DNA of 18,318 nucleotides from an uncultured Eubacteriales bacterium (GTDB lineage Bacteria; Bacillota; Clostridia; Oscillospirales; CAG-272): contig URSW01000012.1 of assembly GCA_900550625.1 (NCBI GenBank), positions 1-18,318 of the forward strand. Reading direction: 5' to 3'. This document shows, in pieces, positions 6,398 through 14,282 of the stretch (the stretch's first letter is position 1; the number at the start of each line of letters is the position of its first letter). A model generated the notes under the pieces. That model was not told the DNA's origin, searched no databases, and was given only the letters and a program-made list of their open reading frames with translations. The translations under genes were made by a program, and so were the position numbers.

Positions 6398-7159
6398 TTA
6401 AAGTGTGATATGATCGCAGCTTTCGAATATTTCACCGCCTATCCCGCACTCTTCGGCAAGCGAGAGCAGTCTACGGCATACGGGAAATTCCGTGTGGTAA
6501 TGTCCCGCTTCGAGAACGCACAAGCCTTGCTCGGCGGCATCCTGTGCTGCATTGTAAGAACATTCTCCGCATAAGAGCATATCGGCGCCGCTGAGAATTG
6601 CGGGAAGGACGAAGTCGCCGCCCGCACCACCGACCACAGCTATCCTTTTGACAGCTTTGCGTCCTGTCAGTCTTACCGACTGCGCGCCGAGCTTTTCTTT
6701 TACCGATAATGAAAAGGCTTCTGCACCGATCGGAGACTCAAGCTCAAAAATTCTTCCGAGCGCCGGAGATTCATCGTCGCCGAATGTTTCCGAAGAGGTA
6801 TATCCGAGCTTTTCTACAAGGGAATCGTTGACTCCGCCACGTCCGGCATCAAGTCTTGTATGAAGCGAAATGACCGAAATATCTCCTCCGAAAGCCGCGA
6901 CTGCCCTGTTTCCTCCGAGCGTGGCGGGAGTTACCGCCTCAAGCTTTCTGAATATCATAGGATGGTGGGTAAGAAGGAGATCAAATTCACCTTCCGAGGC
7001 ATACTTTAATGCCCGTTCCGTTGCGTCAAGAGATACAAGAACCTTGCGCACGGATGCATCCGGATCTCGGGAACACATTATTCCGTCATTATCCCACGGG
7101 CAGGATAGCTCTTTTGGGTAAATTTTGTCGAGAAATTTGTAAAATTCATATACAGTCAT
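6398..7159 (-). CDS. Nif3-like dinuclear metal centre protein (YqfO/YbgI family)
   Basis: This 253-aa protein belongs to the Nif3/DUF34 family, hexameric rings with a two-metal site whose cellular reaction is still unsettled (often annotated GTP cyclohydrolase I type 2). Metal-ligand motifs are LLTHHPMIF (His65, His66), SLHTRLDAG (Asp104) and EAGHYHTE (His220, Glu224). Its length matches the short E. coli YbgI form; the PII-like insert of Bacillus YqfO is missing. It begins 19 bases after the trmK stop, the same order as yqfN-yqfO in Bacillus subtilis, and is followed 25 bases later by smsC. That contact with Fe-S genes is a useful hint about its role, but only a hint. Confidence 0.93.
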   Translation of the reverse strand: MTVYEFYKFLDKIYPKELSCPWDNDGIMCSRDPDASVRKVLVSLDATERALKYASEGEFDLLLTHHPMIFRKLEAVTPATLGGNRAVAAFGGDISVISLHTRLDAGRGGVNDSLVEKLGYTSSETFGDDESPALGRIFELESPIGAEAFSLSVKEKLGAQSVRLTGRKAVKRIAVVGGAGGDFVLPAILSGADMLLCGECSYNAAQDAAEQGLCVLEAGHYHTEFPVCRRLLSLAEECGIGGEIFESCDHITL

Positions 7160-7178
7160 GTGATTTTCCTCATCTGAA

Positions 7179-7868
7179 TCAAATAAGTGCCGAAAGCTCT
7201 CCGATAAGCATCTTTTCTTTATCGTTCGGAGCGCCGGAGCATGACTTGCCGTCGGCTATTTTTTGCAGATTCGCAATTGTCGAATGAATGAATTCTTTTC
7301 TGAGCGGATCGGAGTGATACTTTTGCATTATTATCGGACCGCACAAAAGCTGTGCGAGGGAAAGCGAATAGGTTTTGCCCGTGTATTCTGCCGAAATGCA
7401 TTGATATATTTTTCCGCTGTCGCGCACAAGTTTTTCATCTTTTATTGAAAATCCGTTTTCCGAAAGATAAAGTCTGAGCTGTTCCGCTCTTGTCATGGGC
7501 TGAAGAACAAAGCTTGTCCCGGGGTGCTTTATTTCGGGGGTATTTTCGATTATCGAAGAAATAAGCTCTCCGCCCATGCCGCAAATAATTATGCAGTTGA
7601 AGCACTTGGCGGAAACATTGCATTCCTTCAGTCCGTCTGAAAGGTATAACTCAAGTCTTTCCGCGACGCCGTACTTTTCCGCATTGCTTCGCGCCGCGGC
7701 GATGGGACCCTCATTTATATCCGAGGCAGAAGCGGACCTTACTTTACCGGAAAGAAGCAGATATATAGGAAGATAGGCATGATCCGTTCCGACGTCTATC
7801 ACATGGGAATCGGGAGGCACCATGGATGCCGCAGTCAGAAGCCGCGGGGATAGTTTAATACTGTTCAT
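7179..7868 (-). CDS. trmK: tRNA (adenine-22-N1)-methyltransferase TrmK
   Basis: This class I SAM methyltransferase makes m1A22 in tRNA. The 229-aa protein begins MNSIKLSPRLLTAAS, close to Bacillus TrmK, and has motif I DVGTDHAYLP (25-34), an acidic residue region SASDIN (about 46-52) and the catalytic-pocket motif IICGMGGE (94-101). A helical C-terminal part of about 80 residues follows, as is usual. The N-terminus supports the ATG at 7868, yet no Shine-Dalgarno is visible, because a GC-rich hairpin (7876-7897) ends 7 bases before the ATG. It is followed by nif3, the conserved Firmicute pair. Confidence 0.93.
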   Translation of the reverse strand: MNSIKLSPRLLTAASMVPPDSHVIDVGTDHAYLPIYLLLSGKVRSASASDINEGPIAAARSNAEKYGVAERLELYLSDGLKECNVSAKCFNCIIICGMGGELISSIIENTPEIKHPGTSFVLQPMTRAEQLRLYLSENGFSIKDEKLVRDSGKIYQCISAEYTGKTYSLSLAQLLCGPIIMQKYHSDPLRKEFIHSTIANLQKIADGKSCSGAPNDKEKMLIGELSALI

Positions 7869-7875
7869 AATGAGA

Positions 7876-7897
7876 AAGCGCGGCTTGTGCCGCGCTT
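7876..7897 (-). terminator. GC-rich hairpin between DUF1858 and trmK (leaky terminator or translational element)
   Basis: The stem AAGCGCGGC (7876-7884) with GCCGCGCTT (7889-7897) has 9 perfect pairs and a 4-base loop. On the minus strand it begins 3 bases after the DUF1858 stop, continues into TTTCTCATT, and reaches the trmK ATG. It looks like a weak intrinsic terminator, but no separate trmK promoter is evident, so partial readthrough or a role in trmK initiation is possible. Confidence 0.6.
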
Positions 7898-7900
7898 ATT

Positions 7901-8110
7901 TTATTTGGATTCTTTGGACTCAAGAAATTCGTTTATCTTTTTTACGAGCTCATCTGCATCGGTACCGTGCACTTCGCAGGCTTCTTCGATAGTCTCTCCG
8001 CGCGATGCAGGGCAGCCGAGGCAATGCATGCCGATCTCAAAGAAGAACTGTGCGGTTTCTATTTCGTTATCAAGTATATCGCCGATGAGAGATTTTTTGG
8101 TTACTGTCAT
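7901..8110 (-). CDS. DUF1858 redox disulfide protein
   Basis: This 69-aa protein fits the DUF1858 family (hybrid-cluster-protein-associated disulfide domain) found mostly in anaerobes. Family features are the LIGDILDN start, a central GMHCLGCPAS motif with Cys30 and Cys33 as a CxxC pair, and ETIEEACEVHG with Cys45. The pair is expected to switch between dithiol and disulfide or bind a metal; the partner is unknown. A good AAAGGA site (8120-8125) lies 9 bases before the ATG. It sits 28 bases after murA and is separated from trmK only by a hairpin. No hybrid cluster protein gene is visible nearby, so here its context is the operon with smsCB. Confidence 0.9.
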   Translation of the reverse strand: MTVTKKSLIGDILDNEIETAQFFFEIGMHCLGCPASRGETIEEACEVHGTDADELVKKINEFLESKESK

Positions 8111-8138
8111 TTTTTTATTTCCTTTCTCATTTTGCGTT

Positions 8139-9431
8139 TTAGTTTGCTTTTTTTATATCTATCTTCTCGGGCACAACTACTTTTCGTATATTTGCACCGA
8201 GAGATTTCAGTTTTCCTACGATATCGTCATATCCGCGCTCTATGCGGAAGATATCGGTTATTTCGGTTTCGCCGCTGCATACGAGTCCTGCAATAACAAG
8301 CGCAACGCCTGCGCGCAGATCAACGGCACGGACCGGAGCGGCGGAAAGAGGCTTTCCGCCTTCTATAACGGCAGTGTGTACATCTACTTTTATATCCGCT
8401 CCCATTCTTGCGAGTTCATCTACATATCGGAAACGTTTGTTTTCATATACGCCCTCGGAAATAAAGCTTACTCCGTCCGCAAGGCAGAGAAGAACGGTCA
8501 TTTGAGGGTGCATATCGGTCGGAAATCCGGGATACGGCAATGTTTTTATGCGAGTTTTGGAAAGCTTGCCTTTTCGGGAGACTATGAGGTAATCGTCAAA
8601 TTCCTGTACGCTTACGCCGATCTCCTGAAGCTTTGCGGTGATCGACTCAAGATGCTTGGGAATAATGTTGTTGATCCGCACTCTTCCTTCGGTCGCGGCT
8701 GCGGCAATCATAAATGTGCCGGCTTCGATCATATCGGGAATTATCGTGTAGGTACATCCGTGGAGTTCTTTGACTCCGCGTATCTTTATCATATCCGTTC
8801 CTGCGCCGCTTATTCGTGCGCCGCAGGTATTCAGGAAGTTTGCAAGGTCTACTATGTGCGGCTCGCGCGCAGCGTTGTCTATAACCGTAACGCCGTCGCT
8901 TATTGCCGCAGCTATCATCAGATTGGCGGTTGCCCCGACGGTCACTCTGTCGAAGAAGATATTTGCCCCGCCGATTCCGTCCGGTGCGTTTATTTCAACA
9001 TATCCGCCTTCGTTGGTTACGGTTCCGCCGAGCGCTTCAAAGCCCTTTATATGCTGATCTATCGGACGTGGACCGAAATCGCATCCGCCCGGAAGAGCCA
9101 CTTTGGCATATGAAAAACGTCCGAGCTCGGCACCGAGAAGATAATACGAAGCCCTCATCTGACTTACGAGCTCATAAGGAGCATCGCCGCATTCTATATC
9201 GGTGCAGTCGATTTCCAACGTGGTCTTATTTATTGTTTTTATGCTTGCCCCCAAACTTCTGAGAATATCAAGAGCAAACGCGACATCACGGACATTGGGA
9301 ACATTTTCTATATAACACTTGTCTTTGACAAGAACACACGCGAAAATTATAGGCAGAGCGGCATTTTTCATTCCGCTTATTTCAACGGTGCCGTTCAGCG
9401 GAACTCCGCCCTTTACAACTATTTTTTCCAT
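8139..9431 (-). CDS. murA: UDP-N-acetylglucosamine 1-carboxyvinyltransferase MurA
   Basis: MurA transfers enolpyruvate from PEP to UDP-GlcNAc, the first committed step of peptidoglycan synthesis, in the cytoplasm. The 430-aa product has the full EPSP-synthase-type two-domain length. Visible catalytic residues are MKNAALP (Lys22, Asn23), QMRAS (Arg93), LPGGCDFGPRPID (Cys117, the usual fosfomycin target, not the resistant Asp form) and FPTDMHPQ (Asp306). The ATG has an AAAGG about 13 bases upstream, a rather long spacing. It appears to be the first gene of an operon with DUF1858, trmK, nif3, smsC and smsB. Firmicutes often have two MurA copies; the window cannot say which this is. Confidence 0.96.
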   Translation of the reverse strand: MEKIVVKGGVPLNGTVEISGMKNAALPIIFACVLVKDKCYIENVPNVRDVAFALDILRSLGASIKTINKTTLEIDCTDIECGDAPYELVSQMRASYYLLGAELGRFSYAKVALPGGCDFGPRPIDQHIKGFEALGGTVTNEGGYVEINAPDGIGGANIFFDRVTVGATANLMIAAAISDGVTVIDNAAREPHIVDLANFLNTCGARISGAGTDMIKIRGVKELHGCTYTIIPDMIEAGTFMIAAAATEGRVRINNIIPKHLESITAKLQEIGVSVQEFDDYLIVSRKGKLSKTRIKTLPYPGFPTDMHPQMTVLLCLADGVSFISEGVYENKRFRYVDELARMGADIKVDVHTAVIEGGKPLSAAPVRAVDLRAGVALVIAGLVCSGETEITDIFRIERGYDDIVGKLKSLGANIRKVVVPEKIDIKKAN

Positions 9432-9504
9432 ATAAATGTAAATGCCTTTCTGATATGTTTTATGTAAATCTGTTTCAGCATATTTTCATTCAAAACCATC
9501 GTAT

Positions 9505-9513
9505 ATTATACCA
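9505..9513 (-). promoter_or_regulatory. Extended -10 promoter of the murA operon
   Basis: On the minus strand the sequence TGGTATAAT gives a TGn extension and a perfect -10 box. No good -35 box is seen at 16-18 bases, as is common for extended -10 promoters. Transcription would start near 9498, giving a leader of about 65 bases. The box overlaps the small palindrome GTATATTATAC (9501-9511), flanked by CCATC direct repeats. Confidence 0.6.
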
Positions 9514-9592
9514 TCTTTTGCAGAGAAAATATAGAGGCTCCGCAATGGTTTTCATTTTTTTAATACAATTAGTTTTTTTGCACATACAGTCA

Positions 9593-9614
9593 TGAAAAAA
9601 TAACTATTTTTTCA
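9593..9614 (-). terminator. Weak AT-rich hairpin after the DUF3810 gene
   Basis: TGAAAAAAT (9593-9601) pairs with ATTTTTTCA (9606-9614) around AACT. It lies 34 bases beyond the DUF3810 stop and could end the upp operon, but the stem has almost no G:C pairs. More T-rich tracts follow on plus (9551-9560, 9572-9579). Nothing else is evident in the 9432-9647 gap apart from the murA promoter. Confidence 0.35.
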
Positions 9615-9647
9615 ATGATTTATTTTCATATTTCCTGCCGATTCCGG

Positions 9648-10763
9648 TTATTGTCCCGATTGCTGCTGCTTGAGATATGCGACAAAAAGATCGACGACCA
9701 TACCGTAGCTTTTGGTTCCCTCGGTTCCCTGAATCGTGAGATAGGTATTGTTAATGGTTTCGGATACCGTTGACGCTTTTGAATCACGGTATTTGTCGAA
9801 GAAGTCACTGTAGGCGGCGAGCTCATATCTTATATCGGTATCAAGATTCTTTACGGTTTGGGTGTAAAGCTCCTTATCTGCTTTTGAGAGTGCGGAGATA
9901 ATGTATTCATACATATTGAGGTACGCGCTGTAACGGATATAATCGTCGTCGGATTCCATGCAGACGAGGTAAGCGACGAAATTTGCTTCCTTTTCGCGCG
10001 CGATGCCGCGCTGATGCGCCATTTCGTGCGCAGCGGTATACGGAAGCACAAAGTCCGGATAGTTCACGTTTATATTGGCTTCTCCGGTAAAAAAAGAATA
10101 TACTCCTGAAATGTGGGTATATGTCATGAGCTCCGAAAGCGCCACCTGTTTGACCGACGCTCTCAGCGGAGCGATAAACGCATACTTATCGTATGCTTTT
10201 TCGTATGCATCGTTGAGCTTATCTATCATCTCACTGTTTGAGTACGGCATTTCCGACAGAGACGCATAATCGAATTTTATTTTGTCGTCGAGGGAATTCA
10301 TTTCGGAAATTAGATAGTCGGCGGCATAGCGAAGATCGTCAGCCGAGAGGTCTTTTCTTTCAAGAGAAAGCTTCGTTTCAAGAGGAGATGTGCTGTATCC
10401 AGCCGCAAAATTCAGAACGAATACGGAATAAAGAAACGCTATGACCGAAATAAGCGAAACCACGGAGCGATTTCCTGCATTCACGCTCAACTTTACCCGG
10501 CGAAATGCCCATATTATCACGGTAACGAATGTTACGGGGATAAAGATGATGAACGCTTCCGCCAAAGAGAAAGGAAACCATGTCGTAAGTTTGGCAAGAA
10601 TCGTTCGGAATACCGAGCTTATATACCGATTGAAGAAATCGGCGAACGCAGGCAATTTGACAAAGGCTATATGCAATACGGCTGAAACTGCGGTGCAGAC
10701 AAAGATAATAAACGCCGGCAGCGGAACATTATTTTTTACTTTTTCTACGATTTTTTCAAGCAT
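9648..10763 (-). CDS. DUF3810 membrane-bound putative zinc metallopeptidase
   Basis: The 371-aa protein has three predicted membrane helices near the N-terminus (about 15-37, 66-88 and 100-122). A soluble region follows with the zinc-peptidase motif AAHEMAHQRGIAREKEANF: His246, Glu247 and His250 form HExxH, and Glu259 is a likely third ligand. This arrangement fits the DUF3810 family, predicted metalloproteases of unknown substrate. Whether the active domain is outside depends on topology; three helices after a cytoplasmic N-terminus would place it outside. A clear AAAAAGGA site lies 6 bases before the ATG, and the gap to the preceding pseudouridine synthase gene is 17 bases, so it is the last gene of the upp operon. 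Confidence 0.85.
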   Translation of the reverse strand: MLEKIVEKVKNNVPLPAFIIFVCTAVSAVLHIAFVKLPAFADFFNRYISSVFRTILAKLTTWFPFSLAEAFIIFIPVTFVTVIIWAFRRVKLSVNAGNRSVVSLISVIAFLYSVFVLNFAAGYSTSPLETKLSLERKDLSADDLRYAADYLISEMNSLDDKIKFDYASLSEMPYSNSEMIDKLNDAYEKAYDKYAFIAPLRASVKQVALSELMTYTHISGVYSFFTGEANINVNYPDFVLPYTAAHEMAHQRGIAREKEANFVAYLVCMESDDDYIRYSAYLNMYEYIISALSKADKELYTQTVKNLDTDIRYELAAYSDFFDKYRDSKASTVSETINNTYLTIQGTEGTKSYGMVVDLFVAYLKQQQSGQ

Positions 10764-10780
10764 TGCTGATCCTTTTTATT

Positions 10781-11683
10781 TCACGAATTCGCCGAGAAGA
10801 ATTTTCGGCACAATTTTTCGATATCGTCCGGGAGCGGTGCTTTCACCGTGAGCTCATCCGAATCCGGAGAAAGCCTTATTTTGACTTCGGAAGCATGAAG
10901 AGCATGCCGGTCTATAAATTCGGAAGGATTTCCGTATAAGGAATCACCGACGATCGGGGCGCCCGAAGAGGCAAAATGAAGCCTGAGCTGGTGTGTTCTG
11001 CCCGTTTCCGGATGAGCTTCAACCAAGGAGTATCTTTCACTTTCCGCCGTAACACGGTATTCGGTTCTTGCGTACTTTCCTTCGCCGCGCGGGCACTCTT
11101 CCCTTTTTATTATGCTGTCCTCGCAGCGTCTCATGTATGATTCGATCACGCCGCGTTTTTTATTCAGATGTCCTTCGAGAAGTGCTATGTATGTTTTCTT
11201 TATAAGTCCTCCGGTCATGCTCTTATACAGAGTATATGCCGCGGTTTTGCTGTTTGCCACGAGCATCACGCCGCTTGTGTCTCGGTCAAGTCGGTTGACC
11301 GGACGGAATACATACGGCTTTCCGCGGTTCAGATAAGCAAGCGCGTTGGCAACCGTGTCGTCTCTGTGACCGAACGAAGGGTGAGCGGGCATATTCGGCG
11401 GTTTGTTTACAGCCGTTAAATCTTTATCCGAATACAGTATTTCGATCGGAATGTCAACGGGGATTATATAAGGCGAGGTGTCTTCTTCCTTATCCTCGAG
11501 GGCGAGTGAAAGAATCTCTCCTTCTTTCAGTATATGCCTTACAGTAACAAATGAACCGTTTATCAGTATCCCGTTTTCGGAGAATTTGAGCTTCTTCAGC
11601 ATTGACGAGGAGAATCCGAGATCGCCGCGGCAGTATTCCCGTATGGTCTTTCCGGCGATCTTTCCGTCAACAACAGTGTCCAT
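10781..11683 (-). CDS. RluA-family RNA pseudouridine synthase (second copy)
   Basis: This 300-aa enzyme isomerises uridine to pseudouridine in RNA. The N-terminal part (about 10-65) resembles an S4-like RNA-binding segment; the catalytic domain follows, with AVNKPPNMPAHPS (about 91-103) and VNRLDRDTSGVML containing catalytic Asp133, then HPETGRTHQLRLH and GDSLYG. The usual HRLD is NRLD here, which RluA-family members tolerate. The ATG lies inside the end of lnt (17-base overlap), which suggests translational coupling. It is one of two RluA-family genes flanking lnt; its RNA target (23S rRNA or tRNA) cannot be told from the sequence. Confidence 0.92.
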   Translation of the reverse strand: MDTVVDGKIAGKTIREYCRGDLGFSSSMLKKLKFSENGILINGSFVTVRHILKEGEILSLALEDKEEDTSPYIIPVDIPIEILYSDKDLTAVNKPPNMPAHPSFGHRDDTVANALAYLNRGKPYVFRPVNRLDRDTSGVMLVANSKTAAYTLYKSMTGGLIKKTYIALLEGHLNKKRGVIESYMRRCEDSIIKREECPRGEGKYARTEYRVTAESERYSLVEAHPETGRTHQLRLHFASSGAPIVGDSLYGNPSEFIDRHALHASEVKIRLSPDSDELTVKAPLPDDIEKLCRKFFSANS

Positions 11684-13271
11684 CGTTTGAGCGTTTTCCT
11701 TTCATGCGGATAATGACCGACGATGCAGCGAAAATGAAGACCGAAAAAGGTACTAAAATATTCCCTGCTTCGGAATAAAGTGTCCGTTTATCCGAAAAAG
11801 TCACGTTACAGCTTATCTGTCCTTCGACAAGCGGCGGCAGCATATCCTTTATTTCTCCCGAAGGAGATATCACGGAAGATATTCCGGTGTTTGCGGCGCG
11901 CACGATATATCTGCCGTTTTCGACCGCACGGAGCACGGAATGGGCGTTGTGCTCATAAACTGCGGAGGAATCGTTGAACCATGAGTCATTCGTGGAAATT
12001 GCGATCAGCTCGGCTCCGTTCCGCACTGCATCATATGCAAGCGGTTCATAGATCGAATCAAAGCAGATGAGGGAGGCGATCTTGCCGAAATCCGTATCAT
12101 GGACAGACGCGCTTTCGCCTGCTTCAAGATCGGAATCAAGCATTCCTATGTCATTGAGCGGAGGCACGAGAGTCATTATGATGTTTCTCATGGGAACGTA
12201 TTCGCCGAAAGGCACAAGATGACGTTTTGAATAATGATCTTCCGCTATTGTTCCGTCCGGCTTTATCATATATATAGAATTTTCGAGATTGCCGTCGGAG
12301 TTTCGGAAAAATGCGCCGACAAGTATTGTAGTTTCGGTATCGCGTGCGAGGGAGGAAACATATTCGCTGACGGCTTTATTTTCGTTAAGTCTGTACGGAA
12401 GGGCGGTTTCAGGCCATACCACGATTTCGGCACCGCCGTCAGCGGCTTCCTTCGTCAGGCGTGCGTATGTTTTGCAGACATATTCGAATGAATCGTCCGC
12501 CCATTTATCGGCTGAAGATATATTTCCCTGAATAACCGAAACGCGGACAGTGTTTTCGCTGCTCTGATCTTCAAGCAGATTGATACGAACGGATCCGAAT
12601 GTAACATTCGCCGCAAAGATGAAAACTGCGGCGCATATGGGAAGCAGCGATTTCTTCGGATCTTTTGCGGAAAGCAAAACCGAAGCCAATGCGATAAGCG
12701 AAGAAGTCAGAATAATAATGAATGATACAAAGTACGGACCGAGGAGAGAGGCGCTTTGAATTATCGGCAGACACGACGTTTGTCCGAGGGCAAGCTTGCC
12801 CCACGGTACTCCCGCCCATGTCTGAGCCTGAATCCACTCGAAAATAACCCAAATGAACGGATAAAGAAGGATTGCGTACTTTCTTCCGTTTTCCGAGAAG
12901 ATATGGCGTATCAGAAGGTCTCCGACGACGAAGAGAAAAGCCCAAACGAATGCCTGAAGGAGAGAAAGTCCGAACATCCCGAGGAGAACAACGCAAAGAG
13001 CGGCGCATTTTCCCATTCCCGTGAATTCAAGAGGATACAGCTCGGAGAACCAATAGAATGTCATGATCCCGTACGGGTAGAAAAATGCGAGTCCGCGTCT
13101 GTATGCTCCGAGAAGAGGATGGCGCATTGTGCGGTCGCGCTTTGCTTCGATGAAAAGCATCGGAACAGGAGCAAGCCATGCGATTATCCAAAACTTCGGA
13201 AAAGTAAACGGAAGTGCAAGCAAAGCGCCGCACACGGCATATATAAGGTATTCAAATCCCAAACGACGCAA
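11667..13271 (-). CDS. lnt: Apolipoprotein N-acyltransferase Lnt
   Basis: Lnt transfers an acyl chain from phospholipid to the N-terminal diacylglyceryl-Cys of lipoproteins, in the cytoplasmic membrane with the nitrilase domain outside. The 534-aa protein has about six N-terminal membrane helices (up to about 225), a CN-hydrolase domain (about 243-490) and a last helix near 505-525. The catalytic triad is visible: VVWPETALP (Glu288), YSKRHLVPFGEYVP (Lys349) and LICFDSIYEP (Cys403). The membrane part has FYWFSELYP and WAGVPWGKLALGQ, matching conserved Lnt loops. The start is TTG at 13271 with a GGAGG site 10 bases upstream. It lies between two pseudouridine synthase genes. An intact Lnt is typical of Gram-negative bacteria and notable in this Clostridia-like setting. 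Confidence 0.93.
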   Translation of the reverse strand: MRRLGFEYLIYAVCGALLALPFTFPKFWIIAWLAPVPMLFIEAKRDRTMRHPLLGAYRRGLAFFYPYGIMTFYWFSELYPLEFTGMGKCAALCVVLLGMFGLSLLQAFVWAFLFVVGDLLIRHIFSENGRKYAILLYPFIWVIFEWIQAQTWAGVPWGKLALGQTSCLPIIQSASLLGPYFVSFIIILTSSLIALASVLLSAKDPKKSLLPICAAVFIFAANVTFGSVRINLLEDQSSENTVRVSVIQGNISSADKWADDSFEYVCKTYARLTKEAADGGAEIVVWPETALPYRLNENKAVSEYVSSLARDTETTILVGAFFRNSDGNLENSIYMIKPDGTIAEDHYSKRHLVPFGEYVPMRNIIMTLVPPLNDIGMLDSDLEAGESASVHDTDFGKIASLICFDSIYEPLAYDAVRNGAELIAISTNDSWFNDSSAVYEHNAHSVLRAVENGRYIVRAANTGISSVISPSGEIKDMLPPLVEGQISCNVTFSDKRTLYSEAGNILVPFSVFIFAASSVIIRMKGKRSNDGHCC

Positions 13272-13293
13272 TTGTACAGTACCTCCGTTTTAA

Positions 13294-14280
13294 TTATCTC
13301 ATATCGAAAAGAGATAGAAACTTTATTTTGCTCATGTCCACCGTAAAATAACGGTCGCGCAGATATTCAAAGAAGTCCGTTTTAGGGTCAAATCCGAGCT
13401 TGTACGAATAAAGGGCCTGGCTGAACCATCCGTCGGCGCGGTCGTTTTTGTTTTTTCCGTATTTTCCGTCTCCGAGAAGTACATGACCGATATGCGCCAT
13501 ATGAGCCCTTATCTGATGTGTGCGTCCCGTATGAAGAGATATCTCGAGAAGCGAAAGATTCTTTTCACGGTTATACGAAAGAAGCGAGTATTCCGTAACG
13601 ATCTTTTTTGAGCCGGGTTTGAAATCGTCAGTAACGTAGGCAGTTTTAACGCGCGAATCCTTGAACAGGTAAGCGGTCAGGATGTCGTGTTTTTTCTCCA
13701 TTTTGCCGTGAACGGCGCAAAGGTATTTTTTCAGTGTTCCGCCGAGGCGTATTTCCTCATTCATTTCCCGCAGCGCAAGCGCATTTTTGGCGGCTATTAC
13801 AATTCCGCCCGTATTACGGTCGATACGGTTGCAAAGTGCGGGCGAAAATGAATTTTCGTTTTCGGGGCGGTACTCCCCTTTCTTCCAAAGATAGGCTTTG
13901 ATCTGGAATAAAAGAGTTTCTCTTTCGGATACCTCTGCGCTTCTGCGTTCGTCACCGTCACCGGGATGCACAAGCATTCCCGGACGTTTATCACACAGCA
14001 TTATGTTTTCATCCTCGTAGATCACATCGAAATCCTGCTTTACCCGATCAAATTCAAAATCGGCGGCTTTCTTTTCAAAAAACTCGTCCGGGATGAAGAA
14101 ATCGACGACATCTCCCTCGACAAGCTTTTGCGAAAGCTTCGCCCTTTTGCCGTTTACCTTTATCCGTTTCGTGCGGATATATTTATACATAAGTGAGGGG
14201 GGCAGCCCCCAAACCGTCTTTCGGACGAATTTATCTAAACGCTGTCCCCCGTCATTTACATTTATTTCGATGCGGCGCAT
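13294..14280 (-). CDS. RluA/RluC-family pseudouridine synthase with S4 domain
   Basis: This 328-aa enzyme has an N-terminal S4 RNA-binding domain (about 12-62, with QRLDKFVRK and YIRTKRIKVNGKR). A pseudouridine synthase domain follows, with CDKRPGMLVHPG (about 96-107), NRIDRNTGGI holding catalytic Asp154, LHTGRTHQIRAHM, and GDGKYG. The S4 plus catalytic layout resembles RluC/RluD. The frame is open to an ATG at 14355, but I choose ATG 14280: it gives the S4-domain start MRRIEINVNDGGQRLD and lies 2 bases after the upp stop, while the extra 25 residues are Arg-rich readthrough of upp in another frame. There is no independent ribosome site, so coupling to upp is likely. Confidence 0.92.
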   Translation of the reverse strand: MRRIEINVNDGGQRLDKFVRKTVWGLPPSLMYKYIRTKRIKVNGKRAKLSQKLVEGDVVDFFIPDEFFEKKAADFEFDRVKQDFDVIYEDENIMLCDKRPGMLVHPGDGDERRSAEVSERETLLFQIKAYLWKKGEYRPENENSFSPALCNRIDRNTGGIVIAAKNALALREMNEEIRLGGTLKKYLCAVHGKMEKKHDILTAYLFKDSRVKTAYVTDDFKPGSKKIVTEYSLLSYNREKNLSLLEISLHTGRTHQIRAHMAHIGHVLLGDGKYGKNKNDRADGWFSQALYSYKLGFDPKTDFFEYLRDRYFTVDMSKIKFLSLFDMR

Positions 14281-14282
14281 TT

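Noticed and set aside
7887..9113. A 408-codon open frame on the plus strand opposite murA and DUF1858.
   Set aside because: It is antisense to murA, whose catalytic motifs and full length are intact. The plus-strand translation is Tyr/Cys/Ser-rich with no recognisable domain, as expected for a shadow frame.
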